Origin: Candidatus Aalborgicola danicus
GTDB lineage: Bacteria; Pseudomonadota; Gammaproteobacteria; Burkholderiales; Burkholderiaceae_C
NCBI GenBank assembly: GCA_016703945.1
Contig: JADJBC010000007.1
Coordinates: 124,001 to 188,000 of the forward strand
Length of the DNA: 64,000 nucleotides
Direction of reading: 5' to 3'
Part shown: positions 25,818-34,857 of the stretch, in pieces
How the letters are laid out: each line of letters starts with the position of its first letter
Numbering within the stretch: position 1 is the stretch's first letter
The notes under the pieces: generated by a model
Databases searched by the model: none
What the model saw: the letters and a program-made list of their open reading frames with translations, nothing else
Told to the model about the DNA's origin: nothing
Program-made: the position numbers and the translations under genes

Positions 25818-27227
25818 TCAACTTCCCCTGGTCTGCCGCAAGGCCCGCAACACAATCACAATAAACATGACGCCACCCACAATGGCGATCAAACCACCCA
25901 GCCCCATCAGGCCCATGCCCAAGGTCTCTTGTGTGGAACGTAGCACCTGGTCCGTACCAGCCACTTTGCGCTGAACACCATAACCTCCGGACCAAACAAG
26001 TCCCACAATATGCATCAGTTGTCCAACGCCATAAATCGTGGGCTGCCACGCCGCAGCTTTAGACGCGGGGGTGGCATAACCAAAACGGGGCAACAGTAAA
26101 TACACAACCCCCATCATGGCCAAGGTAACACCCACAATGCAACCGTGGTAGTGGGCTGGGATACGGACATTGCTGCCGCTGATCAAGAACCCAATCACGC
26201 CACCAGCGCTAAACAACACCAGCGAAGCAACCAGGCTGGCCCGCAACGGCTTCTTGTCCGCTTCCAGCGAACGAATGGGCCACAGGGACCACACAACGGC
26301 CAAAGCAATCGGAGGAATAACCAGGCCACCACCAAAACGCATCAGCAGGGTTTGCAGGTTGTGGTGCTCAACGGAAGTGACGTCGTACGCCAGATAGGTG
26401 ATGGGTGTCAAAAACACACTCACAAGGACAATCACCAACAGCATCAGTACGACCCGGGGCGAAAGAGGCAAGCGCGCACCGACCGCCGAGGCCAGCCAGA
26501 TCCAGTTGACCAGCATGAGCAGTGTGTAGGCAAACTGCAGCACATGGCCACCGCCCCAAAAAACCAGTTCGTAGTAGATACGCGGGTCCAGCTCACGGGG
26601 TACGGCCAGCCAGGACCAGACAAACGCCAGCACGGCAACTGCGTTGGCAACCAGGGCCGCACTGAGGCCAAAACGCAAGGCTCCAGACCCAGTAATGCGC
26701 CTGCCCACCGGTTGCACCGCCAGCATGGACCGCAAACACAACATCGTGATTCCCGCACCAAACAAAACCAGCCCCGCCAGGAAAACCGGGCCATCCAGCA
26801 CTGGCACATAATTCGCCATGACCGGTGTAGCAATCTGTACAAAAGGCGCGATACACATGACCAGGGTGCCGGCGGCAGACAGCGCGAAGGCCAGCCACGC
26901 CATGCCTGGGTAACGGTGGGTGCCGCTCAGTGTCCAGAGCCCACCACCAAAAGCAAGAAACCACACCAGGACCGAGAGGTCAACGTGGACAACCAGGGCG
27001 ACGCGGAAAAAGTCCGCGACCGGAAAAAGGGTTTGCAACTGCGGGGTACGCGACAAGACCAGCAGAATGGAAAAAAGGCCTGACGCCAGCAGTGCAAACA
27101 GGCCCAGGCCCAGCCAGGCAAGTGCCAGGCGTCTGCGCCCGTCTTGAGGCACTTGCAGGTCGAACGCGAAGTCCGCTGTGATGGGTTGGCCGGGGACGGG
27201 ACGAATCGGAGGGGGCTGGTCAGTCAT
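25818..27227 (-). CDS. Heme-copper oxidase subunit I homologue without a subunit II partner
   Basis: 469-residue, roughly 12-helix protein of the heme-copper oxidase superfamily. The metal ligands can be placed: low-spin heme His81 ('VVHVDLSVLVWF') and His361, CuB His228 ('GGGHVLQFAYT') with His288/289 ('EHHNLQT'), and high-spin heme His359 ('PAHYHG'). The residue four after His228 is Phe232, not the cross-linked Tyr of typical oxidases; Tyr234 is nearby. The ATG at 27227 overlaps the preceding gene by 8 nt and is preferred over a longer start. It may reduce O2 or NO, or be a non-catalytic relative. It is co-transcribed with the cytochrome b fusions. Confidence 0.85.
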   Translation of the reverse strand: MTDQPPPIRPVPGQPITADFAFDLQVPQDGRRRLALAWLGLGLFALLASGLFSILLVLSRTPQLQTLFPVADFFRVALVVHVDLSVLVWFLAFGGGLWTLSGTHRYPGMAWLAFALSAAGTLVMCIAPFVQIATPVMANYVPVLDGPVFLAGLVLFGAGITMLCLRSMLAVQPVGRRITGSGALRFGLSAALVANAVAVLAFVWSWLAVPRELDPRIYYELVFWGGGHVLQFAYTLLMLVNWIWLASAVGARLPLSPRVVLMLLVIVLVSVFLTPITYLAYDVTSVEHHNLQTLLMRFGGGLVIPPIALAVVWSLWPIRSLEADKKPLRASLVASLVLFSAGGVIGFLISGSNVRIPAHYHGCIVGVTLAMMGVVYLLLPRFGYATPASKAAAWQPTIYGVGQLMHIVGLVWSGGYGVQRKVAGTDQVLRSTQETLGMGLMGLGGLIAIVGGVMFIVIVLRALRQTRGS

Positions 27228-28815
27228 GGTTCGGTTCAATTGGGGTCTCGTTGCGAACACCGATTGTCAATGAATCGGGAGCCGCCGCGCCGCTGTCGAA
27301 TTTGGCACGCAAAGCGGCAATCGCTTGCACCACGGGTTCCCGCTGGTTACCGGCCCAGACCACCGCAATACGCTCGCGCGGCGCGGCGGCGCGCAGACGT
27401 GGCTCACGGGCTCCGGTGAGGCGCTGCTGAACCCAGGTATCACCCAGCCGGAATTCACAATCGCCCTCACGGCAACCGGCGATGACCACCCCTTGCGCGC
27501 CCAATCGGAGCGCATATTCAATGAAAGATGGCGGCAACATGGCGGCACACTCCAAAGGCAACACCGCGGTGGACGCGTCGGCCAATAGATCCCACGATGC
27601 CGCGTGGTCACAGGAGAACAGCATGATTTTTGCCGGGCCGGTCAGGGCGGCCAGCTTTTGTTGTAATTGCTTACGCAGCACGACCACTGGCCTGCCGGGC
27701 AACTCAATACCCGAAACAATCTCTTCAATCCGCCGAAACGGTGTCGAGGACGGGCAAGCCCCCACACAAATGCCACAAGCAGCACACAGGTCATTGATGA
27801 CAAAGGCCTGCTGACGGTGGTGCAATCCATCGGACCGAGGCACCATGACCACGGCGCCGAAGGGGCAGTCGGCCGCGCACCGTGAACAGCCGTTGCAATT
27901 CTTCAAATCGACCACGGCGGGTTGGCGTGTAGCTTCAAGCCGCGCGCCAACCCGCAGACCTGGAACAAACGGCAGAAAACAAATGACGAGGGTCAAGCCG
28001 ATCAAAACAGCCCAAGCACCCTCGGCCGACAGCAGATCAACCATCGGGTGCAGGAACAAGTAGAACCAGTCCAGCGACAAGGTGGATGCCATCTGCCCCG
28101 TGCGGGCCGGACCCAGGCTTTCAGCGGGGACCAGCAGCGAGAGCAGCGCGAACAACACGAGCGTGCACACCGCCAAGGCGCGTGGCGGCCAGATGCGCAC
28201 CAGCGAGATGCGCTGCACATGGACCCACACACCCGCCAGCAGAAACAGCGGGACTCCGATGTGCATAAAAACAACCAGCGAGAAGAAGCGGTCGTTGAGG
28301 GCCTGGGCCGTCAAAAAGTTGCGCACCAGCACATCGGACGCAATGGGCAATGCCTGCAGCCATTCTGCCGTGGCAGTGACACTGAACAAGGCCCGCTCGT
28401 CCCACAGCAGCCAAAATCCGGTAATGCCGGCAATCCACAACAACCACACCAGCGGAACACCCGTGAGCCAGGAAAACCAACGCACACCGGCGTAGTGCCC
28501 CTTGGCCGCCTCGCGCAACGTATGCAAGAGCGACAACAGCATAAAAGCATCCGCGCCGTAGCGGTGCATGCCACGCAACAACCTGCCCAACAACAGTGGG
28601 TCTTGCTGCAGGCTAAGGCCGGATTGGTAGGCGCCACTCACACTGGTGTCGTACAAGGCAAACGCCACAATGCCGCTCGCCAAACACACCACCAAACACA
28701 AAAAGGCCAGTGCGCCAAGGTGGCGCAGCGGGTTGTTGGCAGGTGCAAACCCGGCGTCCAACAGGCCTGTGAGGTTTTCGTCTGCGGTGCGCAAGGCACG
28801 AAGCCAGTCGGCCAT
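27220..28815 (-). CDS. Cytochrome b fused to 2x[4Fe-4S] ferredoxin and MvhD-like domain
   Basis: 531 residues. Residues ~20-300 are a diheme cytochrome b/b6-type membrane domain, with histidine pairs in 'GMHRYGADAFMLLSLLHTL' and 'FMHIGVPLFLLAGVWVHVQ'. Next come two [4Fe-4S] motifs, 'CNGCSRCAADCP' and 'CAACGICVGACP'. The C-terminus resembles the delta subunit of methyl-viologen-reducing hydrogenase (MvhD): 'MLFSCDH', 'LECAAMLPPSFIEYAL', 'AGCREGDCEF'. MvhD passes electrons between hydrogenase and heterodisulfide reductase, so this protein probably moves electrons between a soluble low-potential donor and the membrane hemes or quinone. The ATG at 28815 is chosen as it gives the conserved N-terminus. 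Confidence 0.85.
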   Translation of the reverse strand: MADWLRALRTADENLTGLLDAGFAPANNPLRHLGALAFLCLVVCLASGIVAFALYDTSVSGAYQSGLSLQQDPLLLGRLLRGMHRYGADAFMLLSLLHTLREAAKGHYAGVRWFSWLTGVPLVWLLWIAGITGFWLLWDERALFSVTATAEWLQALPIASDVLVRNFLTAQALNDRFFSLVVFMHIGVPLFLLAGVWVHVQRISLVRIWPPRALAVCTLVLFALLSLLVPAESLGPARTGQMASTLSLDWFYLFLHPMVDLLSAEGAWAVLIGLTLVICFLPFVPGLRVGARLEATRQPAVVDLKNCNGCSRCAADCPFGAVVMVPRSDGLHHRQQAFVINDLCAACGICVGACPSSTPFRRIEEIVSGIELPGRPVVVLRKQLQQKLAALTGPAKIMLFSCDHAASWDLLADASTAVLPLECAAMLPPSFIEYALRLGAQGVVIAGCREGDCEFRLGDTWVQQRLTGAREPRLRAAAPRERIAVVWAGNQREPVVQAIAALRAKFDSGAAAPDSLTIGVRNETPIEPNHD

Positions 28816-28825
28816 GGCCAATTGC

Positions 28826-29347
28826 CTAGCCGCGAGAGAACACGAAACCACCCTCGCCGGTCAAAAAGTCAACAATCAGAACCTCGCCAGGTGCCAGGTG
28901 CAGATCGAGTTCGCGCACATGGTTAAAGCTGTGGTCGGGGCCATCGGCCAGTCGTGCACGAAACCGGTGTTGGCCTGCCGGTATGGCCAGGCGCCGATAG
29001 ACCGTTGCCGCACCGTCTTGGCGCAAGCCCGTGGGCGGCGTGCTGATGCGGTACAAGGGTTTGTCGTCCATGTCGAGTTCGACCACCACATCCGCTCTTT
29101 GCCGCGGGCAATCCATCTTGGTCCGCATATTGGGGGCCAGCTTGGCCAGTTCGGCCTCACTGCGCTCCCGGCAAGCCTGGACCAATTGCGCCGAGTGGCT
29201 GAACGAGAGCTTGATGAGGGCGTCGCCATCACCCCGCAGACGGTATGGAGGTGAGGTCGAAAAATAGGCCAGGGTCAGCGCAAACAGGCTATAGGCTAGC
29301 ACCTGCAGGGCATAACGCACGGGTGTCGGCAGCGTCGTCTTAGGCAT
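28826..29347 (-). CDS. Hypothetical membrane-anchored protein, 173 residues, of the redox cluster
   Basis: One N-terminal helix (YALQVLAYSLFALTLAYF) anchors a periplasmic domain. That domain has 'PYRLRGDGDALIKLSFSHSA', a Cys-containing stretch 'AQLVQACRERSEAE', 'MRTKMDCPRQRADVVVELDM', and a beta-rich end. No known family recognised. It overlaps the upstream cytochrome b-reductase gene by 8 nt and lies 10 nt before the next cytochrome b fusion, so it is translated with both. A structural or assembly role is the most that can be inferred. Confidence 0.8.
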   Translation of the reverse strand: MPKTTLPTPVRYALQVLAYSLFALTLAYFSTSPPYRLRGDGDALIKLSFSHSAQLVQACRERSEAELAKLAPNMRTKMDCPRQRADVVVELDMDDKPLYRISTPPTGLRQDGAATVYRRLAIPAGQHRFRARLADGPDHSFNHVRELDLHLAPGEVLIVDFLTGEGGFVFSRG

Positions 29348-31286
29348 GGGTACCTCCCAGTTTCACCATATCGGCTTGGGGGCTATCGACTGGCCTTTGC
29401 GGCGCCAAGTGAAACGCGTCCGAGAAACAGTCGTCTGTTGAGATGCCATGTTTAACAAAAGCCGGTTGAGCCGCCTGCACCATCTGGACGGAGCCACAGG
29501 CGTACACCTGGTGCTGAGACAGATCCGGAAAATCGGCCAGGATGGCCTCGTGGACCAAACCGGTGCGCCCGGTCCAGGCATCGTCCGGCTCGGGTGCCGA
29601 CAAGACCGGTACAAACTTGAAATTGGCGTGTTCATCCGCCCACTGCTGCGCCAGGTCTCCTAGATACAAATCCTGTCGGCGTCGAACACCCCAGTACAAA
29701 ATCATCTGGCGCTCCAAGGCGTGGTGAAAGGCGGACTCCACCATGCTCTTGACGGGCGCAAATCCGGTCGACCCCGCAACAAACACGATGGGTTTGCCAC
29801 TGTCTTCCCGCAGTGTGAAGGTACCCAATGGGCCTTCAAAACGCACGGTGTCACCGACCTTCATGGTCTCAAACACGGCCGTGGTAAATCGGCCCCCGGG
29901 TACCAGTCGCACATGCAACTCAATTTCACTGGCGGCGTGGGGCGCGGTCGCAAATGAGAAACTGCGTTTTTCCCCGTTATCGAGCACGATATTGATGTAT
30001 TGACCGGCATGAAACTGCAAGCTCTCCTGCCCTGGACTCACCAAACATACCCGCATCACGTCCTCGGACAACAACTCCATGCGACTTACCTGCGCCACGT
30101 GCAATTGCACCGGCAAACGCTTGGCGTCGAGTTGGGGCACGTATTCAACTTCTATGTCACCCAAAGGCTCCGCACAACACAACAGGGTCTTGCCTTCCGC
30201 GCGCTCCACAGCGGTCAACACTGCATCCTGGTACGGATTCAACCGGACTTCTCCATGCAAGATCTTGGCCTTGCACACACCGCAGCCCCCATTGCGGCAC
30301 TCAAACGGCATCGGCAAACCGGCGCGCAAGCCAGCGTCCAACAAGGTTTCACCGCTGCGACACATCACAATCTGCTCGTCCGGGTGGACTGCCATATTCC
30401 AACCAACCACTTTGGCCACTCGCTGTGGCGGCAACCAGGGCAAAGCCACCAGAAACAGACTGGCCCCAACCGTCCACAGCCAGAGTTGGGTCCCACCCAT
30501 GGCTTCGATCAGTGTGTAAACCGGCAGGTAAAACCAATCGAATTGGATGGCGACCGGCAGCGTGGCCATATCCACCGGTCCCTGGCTCAATGCTGGCTTG
30601 AACAGGGACAACACCACCAGCATGGTGAGCAGCGCGGCCATCACGGCACGTGGCGGATTGGTCTTGGCGCCCGGCACGCGCTGGGTGTGGACCCACAACA
30701 CGCCCAGCACGCCCAACGGCAGGCCAATATGCAAGAACGACAACAATGAGAACAGGCGGTCACTGACGTTGGCATTGGTGATGAAGTTTCGGGTCATGGA
30801 GCCACCGATCACCGGCAAAGCGTCAAACCATTCGGTGGTGGCCGTTACCACAAACTGGGCCAGACGGTCCCAGGGGAGCATGTAACCGTTGACCCCGGAA
30901 GCAAAGGTCAACCACAACAGCATGACCCCGGAGACCCAGGAGAACCAGCGGAACCCACGGTGGCGCCCAAACGTGAAGTGTCGCAGCATGTGCAACAACA
31001 TCGTGATCACCAGACCGTCGGATGCATACCGGTGCACACTGCGCAAAATCCCCCCCGCATACCACTGCCCATGGGTCAGCGCCTCGACCGACGCATAGGC
31101 GACGGCAACACCGGTCTCAAAAAAAGCATAGAGATAAAGACCGGTTGCAATCGCAACCCACAACAGGAAATAGCTGATGGCACCGAGGTAATAGAGCGGG
31201 TTCAAACGCTCACCAAACACTGCGTTGAAGGCTTTTTCGAGGACTAGAAAGGCTTTTTGCCCGAAGTTTTGCAAGGAGTTGAACAC
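29340..31286 (-). CDS. Cytochrome b fused to [2Fe-2S] ferredoxin and FAD/NAD(P) reductase
   Basis: 648 residues. Residues ~25-300 are a cytochrome b-type domain with heme histidines in 'SVHRYASDGLVITMLLHMLRH' and 'FLHIGLPLGVLGVLWVHTQ', plus the 'GYMLPWD' signature. Residues ~310-390 form a plant-type [2Fe-2S] ferredoxin ('CRNGGCGVCKAKI', then 'LLCC'). Residues ~395-630 form an oxygenase-type reductase with an FAD site ('KRSFSFATAP') and an NAD(P) site ('VAGSTGFAPVKSM', 'YACGSVQMVQAA'). This predicts electron flow NAD(P)H to FAD to [2Fe-2S] to b hemes to quinone or partner oxidase, or the reverse. The architecture is unusual: known complexes keep these parts on separate chains. Confidence 0.85.
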   Translation of the reverse strand: MFNSLQNFGQKAFLVLEKAFNAVFGERLNPLYYLGAISYFLLWVAIATGLYLYAFFETGVAVAYASVEALTHGQWYAGGILRSVHRYASDGLVITMLLHMLRHFTFGRHRGFRWFSWVSGVMLLWLTFASGVNGYMLPWDRLAQFVVTATTEWFDALPVIGGSMTRNFITNANVSDRLFSLLSFLHIGLPLGVLGVLWVHTQRVPGAKTNPPRAVMAALLTMLVVLSLFKPALSQGPVDMATLPVAIQFDWFYLPVYTLIEAMGGTQLWLWTVGASLFLVALPWLPPQRVAKVVGWNMAVHPDEQIVMCRSGETLLDAGLRAGLPMPFECRNGGCGVCKAKILHGEVRLNPYQDAVLTAVERAEGKTLLCCAEPLGDIEVEYVPQLDAKRLPVQLHVAQVSRMELLSEDVMRVCLVSPGQESLQFHAGQYINIVLDNGEKRSFSFATAPHAASEIELHVRLVPGGRFTTAVFETMKVGDTVRFEGPLGTFTLREDSGKPIVFVAGSTGFAPVKSMVESAFHHALERQMILYWGVRRRQDLYLGDLAQQWADEHANFKFVPVLSAPEPDDAWTGRTGLVHEAILADFPDLSQHQVYACGSVQMVQAAQPAFVKHGISTDDCFSDAFHLAPQRPVDSPQADMVKLGGTHA

Positions 31287-31296
31287 TGAATATTTG

Positions 31297-32196
31297 CTAA
31301 AGCGGCTTATTGGTTGTGAAAAGACGGCGGCGTCCGCGCCGCTGGGACCACCATTCGGCGATGAAAAACCACATCATGGCAACGGCAAAGGTCACACCGC
31401 CAGCAATCTCGATCAGCAGCCCGTACTTGACCTCGTATTTGCCGGTTTTGGGGTCGTACACCGTGCAGAGAATGCGCACCCTGTCCATCAAATCATCGAT
31501 TGACAATCGCTGGGCAGCAGGGTTGTTGGTCAACAGTTGCGTGAGCGGGGCACCAATGGCATCCGCGGTCAACTCATCGCCGTAAATTTGCTGGTAAATC
31601 CGCCCATCAGCGTCCAGTAGCGTCGCCTGCAAGATGTGGTCAAAGCCAGCGGGGTTGGCCAGATAACTGAACCCAAATTCCCGGGTCAGCGGGTCAACGG
31701 CCGCCGCGGCGGGGCTCAAAAACTCCCAATTCGGAACATCAATGCGGTACTGCTTGGCGAATGCTTTCAGGGACTGCGGCGAATCGGCCGGCTGGTTGAA
31801 ACCGATGCTGACGACATTGAACTGGTGGGTGCCAAACACGCCCCGCCCCGCTTCAATAGCGCTCTGCAGCGACCGGGTCGTCAGGGGACAGACCTGGAAA
31901 CACCCGGTATAGATAAAACTCACCAACAAGGGCTTGCCTCGGTACTGGGACAGGCGCACCGCGCGCCCCTCGCGGTCTTGAAACGCAAAGTCGCCGGGCA
32001 CGGTTCCCAGTACCGACTGGCTCAGTTTCAGGGCCGCTTTTTGATCCAAGGCCACCGGTGTGACACTGTCAGACGCGCTTTGGGCCCATGCCGGGTGCTG
32101 GCCGATGGCCAGAAAAACCGTTAGAACCAGGGCTTGCATGGCGGCGAGCCGCGCCCTACCAAACACGAATCCGGTGCTGAAGAGGTATGCCGTCAT
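31297..32196 (-). CDS. SCO1/SenC family copper chaperone
   Basis: 299 residues. Start at 32196 (MTAYLFSTG), 22 nt after the heme O synthase gene, giving a signal peptide that ends near 'HPAWAQS'. The thioredoxin-like domain has the copper-binding CxxxC (C99-FQV-C103) and the third ligand His in 'PAGFDHILQATL'. Unusually, the C-terminus adds a transmembrane helix ('GVTFAVAMMWFFIAEWW') with a basic tail, so the protein is anchored at its C-terminus. The family delivers copper to the CuA site, in this case the subunit II at 34858-35397. Confidence 0.9.
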   Translation of the reverse strand: MTAYLFSTGFVFGRARLAAMQALVLTVFLAIGQHPAWAQSASDSVTPVALDQKAALKLSQSVLGTVPGDFAFQDREGRAVRLSQYRGKPLLVSFIYTGCFQVCPLTTRSLQSAIEAGRGVFGTHQFNVVSIGFNQPADSPQSLKAFAKQYRIDVPNWEFLSPAAAAVDPLTREFGFSYLANPAGFDHILQATLLDADGRIYQQIYGDELTADAIGAPLTQLLTNNPAAQRLSIDDLMDRVRILCTVYDPKTGKYEVKYGLLIEIAGGVTFAVAMMWFFIAEWWSQRRGRRRLFTTNKPL

Positions 32197-32218
32197 GGCG
32201 TTGCAAGTGCTCAAACGT

Positions 32219-33127
32219 TCACGGCACCAGGCTATCGAGCGTTGCTGCCAGCAGCAAGAGACTGAGTTGAACGAGTGAGGCAAAAAACGAGCCCATGGCC
32301 TTTGCCCGGGTCGGCGATCGGGCGAGTAGCCATGCCTTGTAAACAAAATAGCTGCCGCCCGCCAGTGCCCCAACCAAATAGACCACCCCAGCTCCAAACA
32401 GAACCGGTAAAACTGCCGTGATGGCCAGCGCCAGCGTACTCCACCAAACCACCCACGCGGCTTTGGCGTTGCCAATGACAACCGGCAACATTGGCACACC
32501 GGCTGCGGCGTATTCTGTCTGGTTGGCAATGGCCAGGCTCCAGAAATGGGGCGGTGTCCAAAGGAACAGCACGGCCGCCAGCAGGAACGGCAGTGGTCCG
32601 ATCACCGGGTCAACCGCGGCCGCACCGGCCAACACGGCAAAACTCCCCGCCAGTCCACCCACCACAATGTTCATCCAGCTGCGACGCTTGAGCCATACCG
32701 TGTAAACAATGGCATAGAAGAATGCGCCGAGAAATACAAAGGCCGCTGAGACCGGGTTGATGAACCAGGCGGCGATAGCAACAGAGGCCATCAACATCAA
32801 GGCCATCAACACCAACCATGCAGGTGACGACTTCAGCGACCCTGTGACAAATGCACGACCACGCGTGCGTGCCATCAAGTGGTCAGTGTTGCGTTCGTAG
32901 TACTGGTTGAAGGCGCCCGCACTGGCGGACGACAACAACACAGTGAACGCCATGACCACTATCTTGCCCCACCCGATAAAGGGTCCCGGAGTGACTGCCA
33001 GACCCACCAGTGCCGTGATCATGATCATGAAGCCGATGCGCAGCTTGAAAAGTCCCAGCACCGTACGCAGTGTGCGACCGGCGCTGACAGCTTCATTGGA
33101 CACCGACAGTGGCATTTCGTGGATCAA
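32219..33127 (-). CDS. ctaB: Protoheme IX farnesyltransferase (heme O synthase)
   Basis: UbiA-type prenyltransferase of 302 residues with about nine helices. It adds a farnesyl group to heme B. Asp-rich motifs are 'NQYYERNTDHLMARTRGR' and the loop after 'WTPPHFWSLAIANQTEY'. A TTG codon at 33127 has a well-placed AAGGA in front of it, while the first ATG is at 33115 with poor spacing, so the start is uncertain by four codons. It lies between the oxidase subunit I and SCO genes, so it supplies heme for this cluster. Confidence 0.93.
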   Translation of the reverse strand: MIHEMPLSVSNEAVSAGRTLRTVLGLFKLRIGFMIMITALVGLAVTPGPFIGWGKIVVMAFTVLLSSASAGAFNQYYERNTDHLMARTRGRAFVTGSLKSSPAWLVLMALMLMASVAIAAWFINPVSAAFVFLGAFFYAIVYTVWLKRRSWMNIVVGGLAGSFAVLAGAAAVDPVIGPLPFLLAAVLFLWTPPHFWSLAIANQTEYAAAGVPMLPVVIGNAKAAWVVWWSTLALAITAVLPVLFGAGVVYLVGALAGGSYFVYKAWLLARSPTRAKAMGSFFASLVQLSLLLLAATLDSLVP

Positions 33128-33149
33128 TTTAGTCTTCCTTGCTGGCCAA

Positions 33150-34847
33150 TTAGCTCAGACCCCATACCTGTGACAGGTACTTCCAGTTGATGAAGTAATA
33201 CAGCACAAACGAAACCAGGAACACCATGGCCAATACAAAGGTTCCGGGGGCCGCAAAACCGGCTGAACCATAACTTTGTGCAGCGGCGGTGGGTGCCGTC
33301 GGTGGAATCGGTGTGAAAGTGCCACTCACGTTGCCAGCGCTCAACTTCTTGCCCCACAGAATGGAACCGACCGTGATGTAGATGTAAATGGCACCGCCCA
33401 AGATGGCTGCAATACCCGCAACACCCACCAAGCCCATCAGCAGGTATGCCGCACCGGGCCATTCATACGCCATGGCCGCTCCGCTGAAAGCCATATCCCA
33501 ATGGCGACGGGAAACACCCAGGGTTCCAGCACCCATCATGACCAGGCAGAAGAAGTACATCGAAAAGCCGAACAGGTAGGGCTGCAGTCTGGCCAGACCC
33601 GGATTGATCATTTCACGACGGAACAAGACCGGAATCAGGAAGTACGTCAGAGCCATAAAGGACAAAGTTGTACCCACGACAACGGTCGCATGGAAGTGGC
33701 CAGGTACGTAGATCGTGTTGTGGATGATCATGTTGAGCTGTTCGGTGCCCATCATCACGCCAGAGATGCCACCCAGGAATCCGAATCCAATGATGGAGAT
33801 GAAGACACCGGACCACACCGGGTTGCCCCAAGGCGCTTTGCGCAGCCACTCAAACAAACCGTTGTTGTAACCTTTGGCGCGCTGTGCCACCTCAATGGCG
33901 CCAGGAATGGTCAACCCATGGATCATGGAAGCCAGCACCGCAAAATACATGAAGTAGCTGGTATTGACTACTTTCCACGCAGTGCTAACACCGGGGTCGG
34001 CCAACAAGTGGTGAGCGCTGGCCAGTTGCAGGAACAGGATGTACAACAGGAAGGCGCCACGACTGACACGCTCGGACATGGGCTTGGCGCCAAAGGCAAT
34101 GGCGGCCACGGCGTACCAGATCGAGATATGCGCAGCGACGTTGATTTGTTGTGACGAGTGACCGAAGGCCCACCAGATGGTGCGGTAAATCAGGGGATCG
34201 ACTGCGCTGATCACACCCACAGACAACAGAAACGTGGGGATCAGAATGATCGCGCCCGACGCAATGGTGAACACGGCAATGATGGCAGCGGTAATAGCGC
34301 CAAAGGTCACCAGCGGCACGGAGCCCTGGTAGGTCTTTTCACGTTTGGCAATCACCAATGTGCCGAAAAACACAAAGCAGGCAATCAACGCACCCACCGC
34401 AAACAGGATCAGCCCCAAGTAAAACGTTGGCGCAGCCATCATGGGAACGTAGGACGTCATCATGACGCTGGAGCCTCCCTGGAAGACCGCCACGTTGTTC
34501 ATGATGGCGCCAATCAACATCAGTGCAAAGGCTGCCCATGCGACTTTGGGTGTTGCAATGCGACAGCGCAGCAAGGTGGATGAACAGAAATACAGAACAG
34601 CGACTTCAAAAAAGATGATCCAGAAGATCAACATGTCAATGCCGTGTGCCGTGAGCACCATGTAGAAAGTGTCTGCTGCCAGCCAGTGGACCGTAGGCCA
34701 GCGCGTCAAAACCACGCCGATGGCCAAAATGCCACCCACCAACAGTGCCACGACAGCGGTAACGGCGTTGACGATCATCAGCTTTTCGGCCTGTGATTCG
34801 AATTGCAGGCCCGATCGCGGGCATGTGCGGTAAGTTGTGCTTGTCAT
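33150..34847 (-). CDS. Heme-copper oxidase subunit I (B-like family; possible NO reductase)
   Basis: 565 residues, about 13 helices. Ligand positions run parallel to Thermus ba3: His68 ('TAHGIDMLIFW'), CuB His230 ('FGHSSQQIN'), His279/His280 ('SAHHLLADPG'), and His384/His386 ('PGHFHATVV'). The residue equal to the redox-active Tyr237 of ba3 is Gln234. Loss of this Tyr is known from alternative NO reductase classes that also carry a CuA subunit, so this may be an NO reductase rather than an O2 reductase. That is inference. The ATG at 34847 has AAGGTGA in front. It follows the CuA subunit by 10 nt. Confidence 0.88.
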   Translation of the reverse strand: MTSTTYRTCPRSGLQFESQAEKLMIVNAVTAVVALLVGGILAIGVVLTRWPTVHWLAADTFYMVLTAHGIDMLIFWIIFFEVAVLYFCSSTLLRCRIATPKVAWAAFALMLIGAIMNNVAVFQGGSSVMMTSYVPMMAAPTFYLGLILFAVGALIACFVFFGTLVIAKREKTYQGSVPLVTFGAITAAIIAVFTIASGAIILIPTFLLSVGVISAVDPLIYRTIWWAFGHSSQQINVAAHISIWYAVAAIAFGAKPMSERVSRGAFLLYILFLQLASAHHLLADPGVSTAWKVVNTSYFMYFAVLASMIHGLTIPGAIEVAQRAKGYNNGLFEWLRKAPWGNPVWSGVFISIIGFGFLGGISGVMMGTEQLNMIIHNTIYVPGHFHATVVVGTTLSFMALTYFLIPVLFRREMINPGLARLQPYLFGFSMYFFCLVMMGAGTLGVSRRHWDMAFSGAAMAYEWPGAAYLLMGLVGVAGIAAILGGAIYIYITVGSILWGKKLSAGNVSGTFTPIPPTAPTAAAQSYGSAGFAAPGTFVLAMVFLVSFVLYYFINWKYLSQVWGLS

Positions 34848-34857
34848 CTGCGTCACC

